From Emydura subglobosa (taxonomy: Eukaryota > Chordata > Testudines > Chelidae), in the NCBI GenBank assembly GCA_007922225.1, contig ML679973.1:5184597-5248596 (forward strand): DNA of 64,000 bases, given 5' to 3'. The position numbers and the translations under genes were made by a program. The notes under the pieces were generated by a model, which worked only from the letters and a program-made list of their open reading frames with translations, searched no databases and had not been told where the DNA came from. Positions 12,996-23,930 of this stretch are shown piece by piece. Each line of letters begins with the position of its first letter. Position 1 is the first letter of the stretch.

Positions 12996-13503
12996 GCGGG
13001 GGACATAATAAAAGTTTTCAGTACATCAAAGGTTGTTACAAGGAGGAGATGGTGAAAAATTATTCTCCTTAATCTCTGAGAAGACAAGAAGCAATGGGCT
13101 TAAATTGCAGCAAGGGTAGTTTAGGTTGGACATTAGGAAGAACTTTCTAACTGTCAGGGTAGTTAAGCACTGGAACGAATTGCCTAGGGAATCTCCATCA
13201 TTGGAGGTTTTTAAGAACAGGTTAGACAAATACCCTGTCAGGGATGGTCTAGTTATTACTTAGTCCTGTTTGAATGTAGGGGACTGTACTAGATGACCTA
13301 CTGAGGTCCCTTCCGATCCAACACTTCTGTGATTCTATGGGCACTCTTAAACCAGTTTAGAAGTGCCTTAGATCAACTTAGCTTAAGTTGGTTCCTTACT
13401 GACTTGGATTTAAGCAATTTCTTCACTGATTTAAGAGCATCCATGCAGGGGTTTACATCACTTTAGTTAAACTGGAGCAAGTTGGTGTGCGGACAAGGTC
13501 TAA

Positions 13504-14980
13504 GAAACATAACTTGGATTTTGGGTATTCACAATCACTAAAGAATGAAAAAACAAAAGCAACCCCCGCCAAATAAACAAACAAACCCCAGAAAAAACTA
13601 TCTAATAAATTCATATAATGTATGCATTTGAAGGAACTGCCATCTATTTGTACAGTGTCTTTGAGTAGAGAGAGGCTACAGTCATCAAAGTATTTGTTCT
13701 ATGTTGTTTGCTCTTCTGTAGCTTCTTTATGAAGTAAGATGAAATAAATAGGAAGGGCTAGAATGGAAGGGACCAGGTTTTTCCCCCAAATTTTCCTTAT
13801 TGGTACTAAATTAGTAAACATAGTTGCTCAGTGGTCTCCGTAGGGCAGGAGGCCAAGGATTAGTGGAAATGCCTTGCAGGAATCCCATGGAATTTCCCAC
13901 CTTGCCAGTGAAGAATACCATAGGAATTTTATTATGCCATGATACTTCACTGAAGGAATGAAATGTTCCTCCCATCCACTGTGGGAGAACAGGACAAAAG
14001 AGGAAAGAGTGAGTTGGAATAGAACTTGTCTGGAATGGAGTATGGGCTGGCCCCTTTTATACAGAACATGGGGATTCTGAATGTATTAATAGGCAGATGC
14101 CGCTACACCTCTGACTTATGAAATCAAGGTGGGTCTGATGTCAGTGGCAAGATCACCGCCCCTAGATTTGCCACAAGGTCTTAGGTTTGATCAATGACCT
14201 GGATGATGGCAGAAGGTATTGAAGATCTCCATTCATGGAGACGAGGACTCTTAAAGGATACGTAGGGAGTTAAGAACCAAATCCCACTGAATTTTAATGA
14301 TATTTGGGTGCCCAACTCCTTTAGGTTCCTTTGAAAACCCCTGTCTAAGTATTAGCCTTCCAAAACCCTGCACAGGGTTTGCCTACTTGCTGCAATTTTA
14401 TTAATTTACAAGGAAAACTTCAATTAGGAGAGCTCGTTAGTTTGTAAAATTTTACTTATTTACACTGCTTTTTGGACAGGGACCTTCATGGAGTATGACG
14501 ATAATAGGCTTAGGCATTACAAACTCTCTTGCTGCTTTTGTTAATGTGCAGGCTGAGAACAGTAATTAGAGGGAGACATTTCCAGCTGTGAGCTGCACTC
14601 TAGTTTCTAACCACGGGGGCCAGTTCCGCAAGGTCACCCCCTGAAGTTAATCGGAGTTCTGCGTGGGAAGAGTTTTCAGGCCTAGATCTCTTGCTTTCTG
14701 CTGTAGAAACCCACTTGAAATAACAGTGGTGAACCAAGGAGTTCTTCATTAATCACGGTGTAAATAACAGACAATGGGGGCACAGCATTTGCCTTAAAAC
14801 GCAGCATGATGCTTACAACATGCCCCTAAGCCCCAAACTCTTTATCTGCACAGTGTATTTGTTTTCAGTGGGAGATATGGTAATGCTCTTCAATATGTTA
14901 GTACACTCTAGACCACTCTCCATCCAGGAATCTCACTACTTTGCAAACTAATTCAGGTTCATATCACCCCTAAGTGGGAG
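13504..14980. other. Non-coding stretch, no gene seen
   Basis: No supported coding region. A weak R3-like scrap lies at about 14290-14340 ('tgggtgcccaactcctttagg'). The remainder has no repeat I can name. Confidence 0.5.
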
Positions 14981-14984
14981 ATGA

Positions 14985-15115
14985 GTCTGATCCTCATTTT
15001 ACGGATTGGAAAACTGTGGCACATAGTGGGCAGGTGGTTTATAAGGGGGTGCAACAAGTCAGTCACAGGGCTGGAAAGATCCAAGGTCTTGTAACATCCA
15101 GGCCTGTGCCTTAAC
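14985..15115 (-). repeat. MIR SINE fragment
   Basis: The run 'cctcattttacggattgg' followed by 'aaactgtggcacatag' is the inverse-orientation signature of MIR, whose plus strand reads as a 'gcctcagtttcc' core. It is followed by a 'cagtcacagggctgg' block as expected. MIR is a tRNA-derived SINE, abundant in turtles as well as mammals. Diverged and 5'-incomplete. Confidence 0.65.
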
Positions 15116-15820
15116 AAGACCATCTATGTTCTCATCCACTGCTCATTCATATAGGAGCATCCCAGTGAATTCATTGCTAGTGAATTTTACTTGCCGTGTT
15201 GTTTTATTAGCACACACTATAAACAGGGCTAGTGTGGGAGGTAGCGGGAGGTGAGCACCGCTGATTGTACCTTGCGTGGTAGGTGCTAGCTGTCTCTTCC
15301 TGATGGAATACATTAGAAAAGTGCTGAACGGGTCAATTTTCCTTCTGTGCTGTTGCTATATCAATACATCACCACCAGTACTGACTTTTCACAGGAAACG
15401 TTTCTCACTCATTCTGGTTACTGAATGTTTGCTCTGGACTCTTGGTGAATCCTCTCTCCCTGTTGTGCAGATGCACTCAGTGCACAAACAGCACAATTTG
15501 CACACACACGCCATGCTGGAACATTTACAGTGCCTGCCAGCTGGAATCGCCTGGGCAATCGCAGAGGTTGGGCTGGAGGGGTTAAAATAGCACCATGTTT
15601 ATTTACTGGTACGGGCCACATAGGCAATGCCTCAGGCAGCAGTATACAAGAGGCGACATCTAGCTTCTAAAAGTGACAGGTAAGAGAAAGAGAGGGATGA
15701 AGGATTTTTCATATAATGTTTCCATTTTTGCTTTGGTTTGACTCTGTCATGTGTTTTCTCTATGGTTGGCTGACTGTTCTCTGCGACATTTCCTCCAATG
15801 CACTTCCCCCCTCCTCAGCT

Positions 15821-16185
15821 GCTCCCTGGCCCCTGGAACGCCCTGTCCAACATGCTCCCCCAGGGATTCTCCCTGCCCTGTGGAACACCCTGTCCAACGT
15901 TCCCCCGCCCCCCGGCTTCTCCCTGCCCTATAGGACACCCTGTCCAACATGCCTCCCCCCCGGCTGCTCCCTGCCCCCTGGGATGCTCTGTTCCACATGC
16001 CTACCTGGCTGCATCCTGTCCCCTGGGATGCTGTGTCCCACAGGACACCTTCCCCCCAGGCTGCTCTTTGCTCCCTGGAATGTTGTGTCCAACTGGGCCC
16101 CTCTGGGCAGCTCTCAGCTCTGGGAATTCTGTGTCCAACAGGGCCCGGTGGTCAGCTGTCTGGTTCCTTAAACTCTGTTCAACAC
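15821..16185. repeat. Minisatellite, about eight degenerate ~48-bp units
   Basis: Unit starts matching 'ctccctg...' fall at 15822, 15869, 15919, 15967, 16012, 16064, 16111 and 16155, giving spacings of 44-52 bp. Each unit carries a 'gctgctccctg', 'ctggaa' or 'tgggatg', and 'tgtccaac' block. The strand is C- and T-rich. Because the mean spacing is close to 48, a multiple of three, several frames stay open across the array, which explains the proline-rich pseudo-proteins here. No host gene is implied. Confidence 0.85.
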
Positions 16186-16711
16186 AGGCGCACCAATTTG
16201 AAATATGGCCTCGTTGCTGTATTTGGCACCAGCCCCCTAAACAGCCAACAGCCACCGGGGCAGCTTGCAGATATTGAGTGATCCTGGGCACCACATTTTC
16301 AATTTCCTTCCAGGGGAAGAGAAAGAGGTTGCGGGATGGGCAGACCGGGAGAGGGTGGGCTAAAGTTTTCTCATTGGGAGGAAGCCCTGTCAGTGACATT
16401 CCAAAATATAACCTCTTGCAAAATCCGACACTGCAGATTCTTCCTTCACCGAGAGCCGTATATCTTCATTAAAACAGACAGAGGGAAGCAGGGAACCACA
16501 CACGTCTTTGTACTCATTGGTGCAGAGAAGGGATTTATTCCTTTACCAAGCCAGTTTCCCAAAATCTAACTCTGAAGCACAGCTTTTGCAGATTTCACCC
16601 TGGATGGGTAGGCCACAGGTAACTTTACTAGTAATTATAGGTGTTAGTGTGTACACAAGGACTTTGCTAGGACACTCATGTGAGCTAAAGGAAGATATGT
16701 CGCTAACAGAG

Positions 16712-17144
16712 TGTTAGACCTGAAGCAGTTTTTAGCCCAACCGAAACCCACAATAATTAACAGGCGTGCATAACAGAACCCCAAGGACAATGGCTAGTGT
16801 GAATACCTGATAACTCGAAGACCAGATGCCCACTTAGTGATTCTGCCTTTCCATGAGAACAAGTGTAGTCAGAGATCCTTTGATTAGAGTGTCTCTGCAT
16901 GTATGTTCTGAATCTGTCTTTATCACCCCGGTTCTTTCTGGATGGAACAGGGTCTGTATTTGTAAGTAAATAGATAGAATAAATGTAAATGGATTGTTTA
17001 AGTGATAAAACACCGTATATAAGTGACCTTTGCAACACCATGAAGCTGAAGCTGATTTATCAGACTTCCCGGTATCATGAATAAACCTCTTTGGTATTGT
17101 CTGTGCTGCCTGATTCTTGGAGAAAGAATCCTTCATGCTTTACA
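16712..17144 (+). repeat. 5' LTR of an endogenous retrovirus
   Basis: A 433-bp LTR beginning TGTTAGACC and ending CTTTACA, with the short inverted TGT...ACA ends usual for retroviral LTRs. It contains a TATA box (gtatataag, 17015-17023) and an AATAAA signal (17080-17085), about 65 bp apart, giving U3 and a short R plausible positions. A primer-binding-like site follows immediately. No second LTR copy was found downstream, so the provirus is truncated at 3' and target-site duplication cannot be tested. Confidence 0.8.
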
Positions 17145-17147
17145 ATT

Positions 17148-17165
17148 TGGCGCAGCGAGCAGAGT
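17148..17165 (+). other. Retroviral primer-binding-like site
   Basis: The sequence begins TGGCGCAGCGAGCAG, three bases after the LTR end, the normal place for minus-strand primer annealing. The TGG start fits the CCA end of a tRNA. I could not match the remaining bases to a particular tRNA with confidence, so the retrovirus cannot be named by primer. Confidence 0.65.
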
Positions 17166-17515
17166 GCAACTGGGATCCTCAAGGGCTTCCCACGACTAAG
17201 GACAGAGGTGAGTACCTCTTATACTTACCACCTCTGCGTGCACCTTGGTCTGGGACTCCCTGAGATACCCCTTTGCACCCTTTTTTAAATTAAAATGAAC
17301 CATGCATAAGGCACATAGACAAGAGGGCTGAACAGGGATTGTGTTTTGGGGTTGTAGTTTTGGCCACGTTTTCGGGGTGCAGGGATCGCTTCGGCAAAGG
17401 CTGCACTGCCAAGTACTGAGCACCAGAGTGTGCTTTAGTAGTGCTGAGTACAAGGGTGTGCTCGGCTGATTCCCCTGAAACACCGTTTAAGTGGGTTTAA
17501 GGAAGCTGGGTGACA

Positions 17516-19074
17516 ATGTCGTACAAATTGCCCCAGGGTGCTTCAATGATGCCCTCAACGGGAGGAAAAATCATTGAATTTCTAAAAGAAAAACATGCAA
17601 AGGTTCAGAAATCTATGGTAAAAGATGGATGGACGGGTATAAGTGTAAAAGACAGTTTGTTGTGGTGGTCTGGTCAGATGAAAGGAAAGCTGGAGAAAGG
17701 AGTTGTAATACTTTACTGTGAGGAAAGAAAGGTAAAAGAGTTAGAGGAACTTCAAAAGGCTTTCACATCAGTGCAGAGCTAAAAGGCAGATCTGAACCAT
17801 AAATTAAATGAACTCCAAATGGAGAACGGTGCTTCGTAGGTTAAAATGAAAGAATGTAACTCCTCTGCACATCGTATTACTGCTATCATGCAACAGGAGG
17901 ATCGCACCAATTTTGGTTCAGACAATGATAATGAAAATCACTAAAAAGAAATTAATTGGGAACAGCTCGCAAAACAGATACAAAGATGGAAGCTGGCACA
18001 CACGGAGAGAACTCGGGATAATTGGCTTCTTCCTCCTCCTCCATTTAACCCAGAACCTGGTGCCAGCGCTCCCCTGGCCCTGTTCCAAGTAACCCCGCAA
18101 TGGACGGGACAGGGAGATAACAGAACAGCTCAGTATACTTATAAGTATACTCCTCTCAGTACCGAGGAAATGAGGGGCTTATTAAAGGATCTCCCGGATC
18201 TAAAGCCCAAAGACCCAAACTTGATATTTTGGAAAAAGATAAATCAGATGGTTACAACATATACGTTACATCCTAGGGATCTCCATATCCTAACTAAAGC
18301 CAAATGCCCCGACCTCTCATGGGCCAAAATCCCTTCAGAAGAACATGGAAGTGGCACCTGGGCCTCTATTAAATTTGAATCAGAAATTGACATGACCTGT
18401 GCCTGCGCTGGCTTTAAAGAAGCTGTTCAAGAAGCTCTGGGTAATGGAGCTGGTAACTGGGGATTGATAGTGTGATGTGTGCAAGACAAAGATGAGCCTG
18501 CTGCCAGGTGCTGTGAGCGAAAGTGGGAAGTGTATTCAAGTAATGCAGGCATCTCGGACCCAAAAAAGACCGATCAGGCATTCTTAAAAACGTTGACGGA
18601 AGGTTTCAGCTCCCATCTGCAAACCGCCCTTAATTTGGGAGTGAACCCAGGCTCCGATTATGAATCTATCTGCCTGTGGGCTTCTGAATGTGAAGCTAGA
18701 CAAGTCAAAGATAAGAAAGAAAAACCTGCCTGTATTTCTGTGGTAACAGCAAAAAGTAAAATAACTTGTCATAACTGCAGGGGTGGTGGGCATACCCAGA
18801 AAACCTGTAGGCGTAAAGCCAAAACCCTAGTCAGGGATGGGACCACGGCCAATTGAACCCCCGCAGTACTCTGCCTTTTCAGTCCGGTCCTGGACCCACT
18901 CCTCCTACTTTGCCATGTTTTATCTGTGGGAGGACTGGACATTGGGCAGCTGGATGCCCAATCAGGATGGCCCCGGGTAACCAACCCCAGCCGGCAGCTC
19001 AACCCACTGCCAACCCCTACTCACACCTGAGCAGGGAAGAAATGGCTAGACTTTTGAATTCCATGACCCGCTAG
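17516..19074 (+). pseudogene. Endogenous retrovirus gag, broken
   Basis: Gag-like region reading mainly in one frame from an ATG at 17516. In-frame stops occur at 17780-17782, near 17837, near 17941 and at 18473-18475. The middle (about 18.05-18.47 kb) has a proline-rich linker followed by a capsid-like part with a Trp- and Cys-bearing helical region. The nucleocapsid part has two CCHC zinc knuckles, at 18767-18808 and 18916-18957, both with perfect C-x2-C-x4-H-x4-C spacing. The second lies in a different frame, so a small indel separates them between 18808 and 18856. The frame then ends at a TAG (19072-19074) that is in frame with the following protease. It cannot make a full Gag protein. 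Confidence 0.85.
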
Positions 19075-20561
19075 GATTCAGTGGCCACCCTATCCGTCAG
19101 TGCTAGGGAGGCAGATATAAACCTCTCGAGACCACACTTGCAAGCATGGATAAGGGGCCGGCCATGCACAATTCTTGTGGACACGGGAGCGTCCGTTTCC
19201 CTTACTGACCTCCCCCTCCCCATTATTAAACAATACATTACTATTTCAGGGGTAGGAGGCACATGCATCACTGCTTACAGGAGCCACCCCCTTCTTATAG
19301 AATCCAATCCCTTTTTCTGGACTCAATCTTTTTATGTAGTTCCAAATGCTGAGGGAACTATTTTGGGCATGGATGCCCTCCGCGGTCTTGCAGCTACCTT
19401 TAATCTCGCTCAGAGCACAGTTACCTTTACTGATAAACTCATGCGCACTCATACCATTCCCCTTCGCAGCAACAAATCTCTTTCTTCTATTGCCACGGCT
19501 AACTCTGTAACTCTCACCTGGAATACCTCTAACCCTTTTCAAGAATTATGTTCCAGGTTTCCTTCTGTCTGGGCTGAGGACAAGTTATCTTGCGACTTGG
19601 TGCCTGCTCATCTCTGCCCACCCATCCAGGTTACCGGTCAACTTTCCTCACCTACCAAACAATATCCTCTCCAGCCTGAGGTCTTAAACACGGTAGGTGA
19701 CATTATTCATTCCTTACACCAACGACGCATACTTGTTCCCTGTTCCTCTCCGACCAACTCTCCTATCTGGTCAGTTAAAAAACCTGATGGCGCCTTATCA
19801 TCGACTACCGCACCATTAATCAATATGCAGATAAACTTGCCCCCATTGTAGCTGACCCATCAGTCGCCCTTTCGGGCCTGGATCATTCTTACTGCATCTT
19901 CACTGTGTTAGACATTGCAAACGGCTTTTGGAGCCTCCCCGTACATCCAGAGTCACAACACTGGTTTGCGTTTACCTTTGGCTCCACCCAGTTCAGCTGG
20001 ACTCGTTTGCCCCAAGGACATCATAATTCTCCCACCCTCTTTCACCGGGTTATGGCAAAGGCCCTCTCGTCGGTAGACTGGGCTTCTGCCAATTCTACTG
20101 GTTTGCAATATATTGATGATTTATTGCTTGCTTCCTCCACTGTTTCTGACCACTTACAAGCCCTTCAAATGCTGCTCCAGGTCTTAGCCGATGCAGGCTT
20201 AAAGGCCAACCCTTGGAAAGCTCAGATAGCTCTACCTACGGTTCAATATCTGGGTTACACGGTCTCCCAGGACTCCAAAGCCCTCACTTCAGACAGCCGG
20301 ATCGCAATTGCTGCAGCCCCGCAGCCGACAACAGTTCGAGAATTACGTAAGTTAATGGGCCTCCTTCACTTTTGTAGACAATATATCCCATCATTTCCCC
20401 TTCTTAAAGGGGCCCAAGCCTCCTCAGACCCCATCTCTTGGTCACCAGAGCATGACCACTTCTTAACGCAGCTTAAAACAGCCCTCCTTTTGACTCCAGG
20501 ACTTGGGTTCCCCCGCCCGTCAGTACCATTCGAGCTATGGAGTTCACAACTTTACATATAA
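19075..20561 (+). pseudogene. Endogenous retrovirus protease and reverse transcriptase, broken and truncated
   Basis: The frame resumes directly after the gag TAG. It contains the aspartic protease active site LVDTGAS (Asp-Thr-Gly codons 19180-19188), then the start of reverse transcriptase. A one-base-type frame change lies at about 19786-19791, after which RT continues in another frame to 20561. RT landmarks include 'LPQGHHNSPTLF' and the catalytic box YIDD (20109-20120), followed by the 'YLGYTVS' and 'LMGLLHFCRQYIP' thumb-region blocks. These are most like class I (gamma/epsilon-type) elements. The sequence stops matching just after the RT-connection boundary; RNase H, integrase, envelope and the 3' LTR are absent. 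Defective. Confidence 0.88.
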
Positions 20562-22265
20562 TGTTGCTACACACATTCTACCATGATACTATTGACCAGC
20601 GAGTTATTTGTTTTCCAGTGAGACTTTACAAGGCATATTTTGCACCAAGATTATTACCATAGTGTGTAGGATGTGAATACAGGGGTGCATTCCATCACAG
20701 TGGTGCTCTTCCTTCTGCATGGGCTCTGTCAAAGCCCCCCAGTGTGGAGCGGGTGACACTGGGCATTGTCACCTTTCAGATGAAACATTGATTCATCAAA
20801 ATCTCCACACTCTGTAAAAGATAGGGTGTTAACTTTGGGATCCTGGCCAACTTCCAACTTACATTCTGCCGTCTTAAAATTCTCCCAGCATTTTCAATTT
20901 CCTTCACTTCTTGCCATAGCCTGTTAGCCCATGCTAGTGATGGAGAGAAAAATGTCAATAAATAAGTTGTACTTGAATATCATATCTTGGTTTCCCCACC
21001 AGCTTTACCATGCCCTGTTCAATGCCTGCTGCATTCCACCAGAGAAGCGGCTGCGCTGCAGTCTGGATGAGGTGATTCCTTTGGGTTAGTGGGTGGGATG
21101 GCGTGGTATAGAATTTTGATAGGGGTGAGTTTGAGATGGTCGCATTATTCATGCATAGCGAGACTATGAATCAGTTATGCAGCTTGTCCTGAATGAGTGC
21201 TGGTAAACCTTTATCCCATCTAATCTGTATGTGCCATATAAGTTATCTCCAAACATTTTAACAATGTTTTAGCAAACTTAAAACAAATATTTATGGGGGT
21301 TATGTTTTCCATTGCTCTGTCTGTGAACCCAGGTGCCTTAGTTTCTGTGAGTCCACCTGTGCTGGGCTCAGAGGCAGGAGCCTCATTTGCTATGGGGCAA
21401 GATGGGCAGTTACCCCCTCAGCCCTTGCTTTGTGCTCCTCCCCAGACTTTTCATAGGTCTATACACTCCATTACATCTTCTGTTGTTGCCTCTCCCACTG
21501 ACTTTTCAGGATATAAGATGATCTTTGTCCAGCTCTTCAGAGGATAGTGATTTTGTTGTCTTGGAGTCTTGGACACGGTCATTAGGGAAGCAATAGGGCC
21601 CAGATCCTTATTGCTTATCAGTGGGAATTAGACACTTCAATTCCTCTGAGGATCTGGGCCTCATTGCCTGCTTCTCATTCTTGACGCTGTTTGAGACAGT
21701 GAATGTTCTATATGCTGATACAACTTTTTCTCTACCCACATTTTTCTGAAATGATGCCCCTGCTCAGAGAGAGCTGCAAAGCCCTCTACACATGACTTTA
21801 AAAGGCTCTTGTGTATAAAAATGTCATGATTTTAAAGTGTGTTTATCTTGGGTCCTTCCAGGGCTAGAAGTGAGTGCTGTGTGTCCCACTGTGCAGCTGA
21901 AAAGCTCCTTTCTCCAGTGGTATGAAGCTTCCATTTCTATTGCTTCAGGGCCATGTAAATGTCAGACGGTAAAGTCAGAGCATTTTTTATGCCTAGAAAA
22001 GCATCACTAGCCCAGGGCTGAATCTTGTCCATCCTGGGCAGGGATTGCTTTGGGAGAGAAGAAGGAAACAGAGTTGTTGTTTTGTATGGTGAGTGTTTGA
22101 AGCTTCTCTGGCATTTGCAATGTTAGAATGCATCCCAGGGAAGATGGATTGCTAGGTAGAATGCAGCTGAGGTGGTAAAAAGTTCACGATATGTTCATTT
22201 CTGACATGACTCTGCAGTCGATCACGTGACTCTCACCTCCACCTATGTGAGACGTATGTCACTGG
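20562..22265. other. Non-coding stretch after the retroviral breakpoint
   Basis: No gene. Except for the short palindrome at 21597-21660, the sequence is unclassified. No 3' LTR resembling 16712-17144 is seen. Confidence 0.55.
21597..21660. mobile_element. 64-bp palindromic MITE-like element
   Basis: The left end ggcccagatcc (21597-21607) is a perfect 11-bp inverted match to the right end ggatctgggcc (21650-21660), and the inner arms are partly complementary. It is too short to code. Its ends resemble the palindrome at 2810-2857. Superfamily unknown. Confidence 0.5.
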
Positions 22266-22267
22266 TT

Positions 22268-22352
22268 GATGATTATTTGTACTGCAGTAGCACCTAGGAG
22301 CCCCAGTTGTGAACCAGGGCCCCATTGTGCTAGGTGCTGTATAGACACCAGA
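22268..22352 (-). repeat. Short interspersed repeat family R1
   Basis: Contains 'gcagtagcacctaggagccc' and 'ccccattgtgctaggtgctg', the inverse of the blocks seen at 2508-2608, 29491-29520 and 59301-59420. It is the best preserved central part of the family in the window. A further piece of the same inverse orientation is at about 25508-25560 ('agagcttacaatctgag'). Confidence 0.7.
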
Positions 22353-22659
22353 GCAGGCATTCAGCTTCTCAAGAATGTTGAGATCATTTTGAATGATGGG
22401 GCAGTTTTAGTGTGGAATATTAGTGGATCCTTCATGCTTGAGAGGCTTCTTTACTTTGTAGCCTTCCAGGCGTGCCCCATCTTACATCTTTGGAGCCAGT
22501 CCCTTGCGAAGACAAAGTCTGGTTTCAAAAATAACTAATAGTAATCCAAGAAGCAAATTTAAAGCAGCGAGGCGAGCAATACAAGGATGCTCCCAAAGAC
22601 AGTAAACTCCTTCCATGCCACTTGGGTGACAGGGTTTCCCAGATGCTCTTGGTTTTGTT

Positions 22660-22742
22660 CATGAGCAAAACTGCTCACTGGTTTGAGCAGGGGGTTGGAT
22701 TCGATGACCTCCCTTCCAACCCTAATTTTCTATGATTCTATG
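22660..22742 (+). mobile_element. CR1 LINE, 3' end only
   Basis: A severely 5'-truncated CR1 retaining only the terminal signature: 'gagcagggggttgga', 'gatgacctcccttcc' and the 'ttctatgattctatg' end. The same terminus appears at 13339, and inversely at 44148-44220. 5' truncation is typical of target-primed reverse transcription. Confidence 0.8.
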
Positions 22743-23930
22743 AGAAATTTCTGAGTTTCTTCCACTTAGTGAACCTGTATTGGAATCATGGTAATCTGGG
22801 TTAGAGAGTGAATCTGCCTGCAAAGAAAACTGCCATGCTCAAACAGACTAACATCCCTAGCTAAGGGAGTGTATCAACATTGACGCCATCCCTCTGCAGC
22901 TCTTTACAATACACTTTTAGCAGCAACAGTTTGCAAGTATATTTTTTCCATGGTTCCACTGGGATCTCCATATTTCACCTCTGGGTACATGGGCTGTTGT
23001 TCACTGAACAGCTTGTGCTCCCCTTGTTAGATACTTAGGAAGTCTCACTGCATAAATCAGTATGACTTTGTGCCTCCATCAGGTGTTTGTTTTCCTGTCA
23101 GCTTTCCTTGTATTTCAGACTAGATTGCTTCTGAACTCAGAAGGCCACGGTGTTATTTTGTGTGTAAGTGGGATGCTGGGTCCTCAAAAGGGTTGCTATA
23201 TAGAGCTTGCAAATCAAGGCAGGCATTGGCCCATTGTCTCTGCATCCCAATCACGGCATCTACTCAACCCAGCAGTGAAATCCTGGAGCTTAATTTCTGA
23301 CATCATATTCACAGCAGGCTTCTGCCTGATCCTGCATGCAGGATTATGATTTGACTACAGGATAAAGTAGATGCGTAACAGGGTTGGAAGGGAGAGAGTT
23401 GACAAGTAAATGTTTGTATTGCTAGTGCCAGAGTCTGCTCTGGTCGCCTGGACTCTCACTGGTGTGACTGAGATCAGGCCTCTGGTCCCGTTCCACTGTC
23501 AGTTTCTCTTTGTGAGATACTTTTTTAAAAGCTTCTTTTGTACTTCATTGATGTTGCCCACCTAGGGAGCCAAACGGGAGTTGCTAGCACTGGAAGGATC
23601 CATTCTCGGAGATTACGCCTCCCTGAAACTGTTATATGTATCATAGTGTCTCCCGTTGAACCATAAATGACTACATTCCTATACTTAAAAGAAGAAATTT
23701 GTGACATTTTAAATTAGGAGTTGATAGGGAGGAGAGCGCCGATGCTGGAAAACAGGGTACTGAGTTGCACTCCAGTGGATACAAGGTATGTGTGAGTTTT
23801 ATACCTCAATCCTCATATGTTTCAGCTTATGTCTTTGCACAATTAAGGTCCTATTTACCACATAGCAATGCCTGCATTATACTATAATGCTTTCTTATTC
23901 AGTATCATTCTGCTGACACTATTATGGAAG

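Larger units (their letters stand above)
9411..13339 (+). mobile_element. Nearly full-length CR1 LINE, nested in a MITE
   Basis: A CR1-clade non-LTR retrotransposon of about 3.9 kb. Both ends are fixed by the interrupted host MITE. In order it has a GC-rich 5' region (about 9.43-9.85 kb) starting with four spaced GATC words, an ORF1 remnant with an esterase-like segment (10.1-10.47 kb), an apurinic endonuclease remnant (10.64-11.10 kb), reverse transcriptase pieces (about 11.6-12.99 kb), and a 3' tail with the CR1 signature 'gaggtcccttcc' and 'gattctatg' terminus. Frames are broken by many stops and shifts. An internal deletion near 12.35 kb removes the core of reverse transcriptase. It is an inactive fossil. 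Confidence 0.9.
9352..13500. mobile_element. PIF/Harbinger-type MITE split by a CR1 insertion
   Basis: The left end (9352-9410) begins gagcttgtctatacac and the right end finishes gtgtgcggacaaggtc at 13500. The outer ~59 bp of each end are inverted repeats of one another, both containing the 'tttagttaaactgg' block and the 'cccctgcatgg' block. TAA sits directly outside each end (9349-9351 and 13501-13503), as expected for the three-base TWA target duplication of PIF/Harbinger elements. Removing 9411-13339 leaves a palindromic element of about 220 bp, similar in size and sequence to the unbroken copy at 24100-24350. It has no coding capacity and must have moved using a transposase supplied in trans. 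Confidence 0.8.

Noticed and set aside
15716..16399. Proline-rich proteins of 110-159 codons on both strands
   Set aside because: Produced by the ~48-bp minisatellite, whose period is close to a multiple of three.
18808..18856. Programmed frameshift between the two gag zinc knuckles
   Set aside because: No convincing slippery site with a downstream structure was seen, and other stops in gag show ordinary decay; an indel is simpler.
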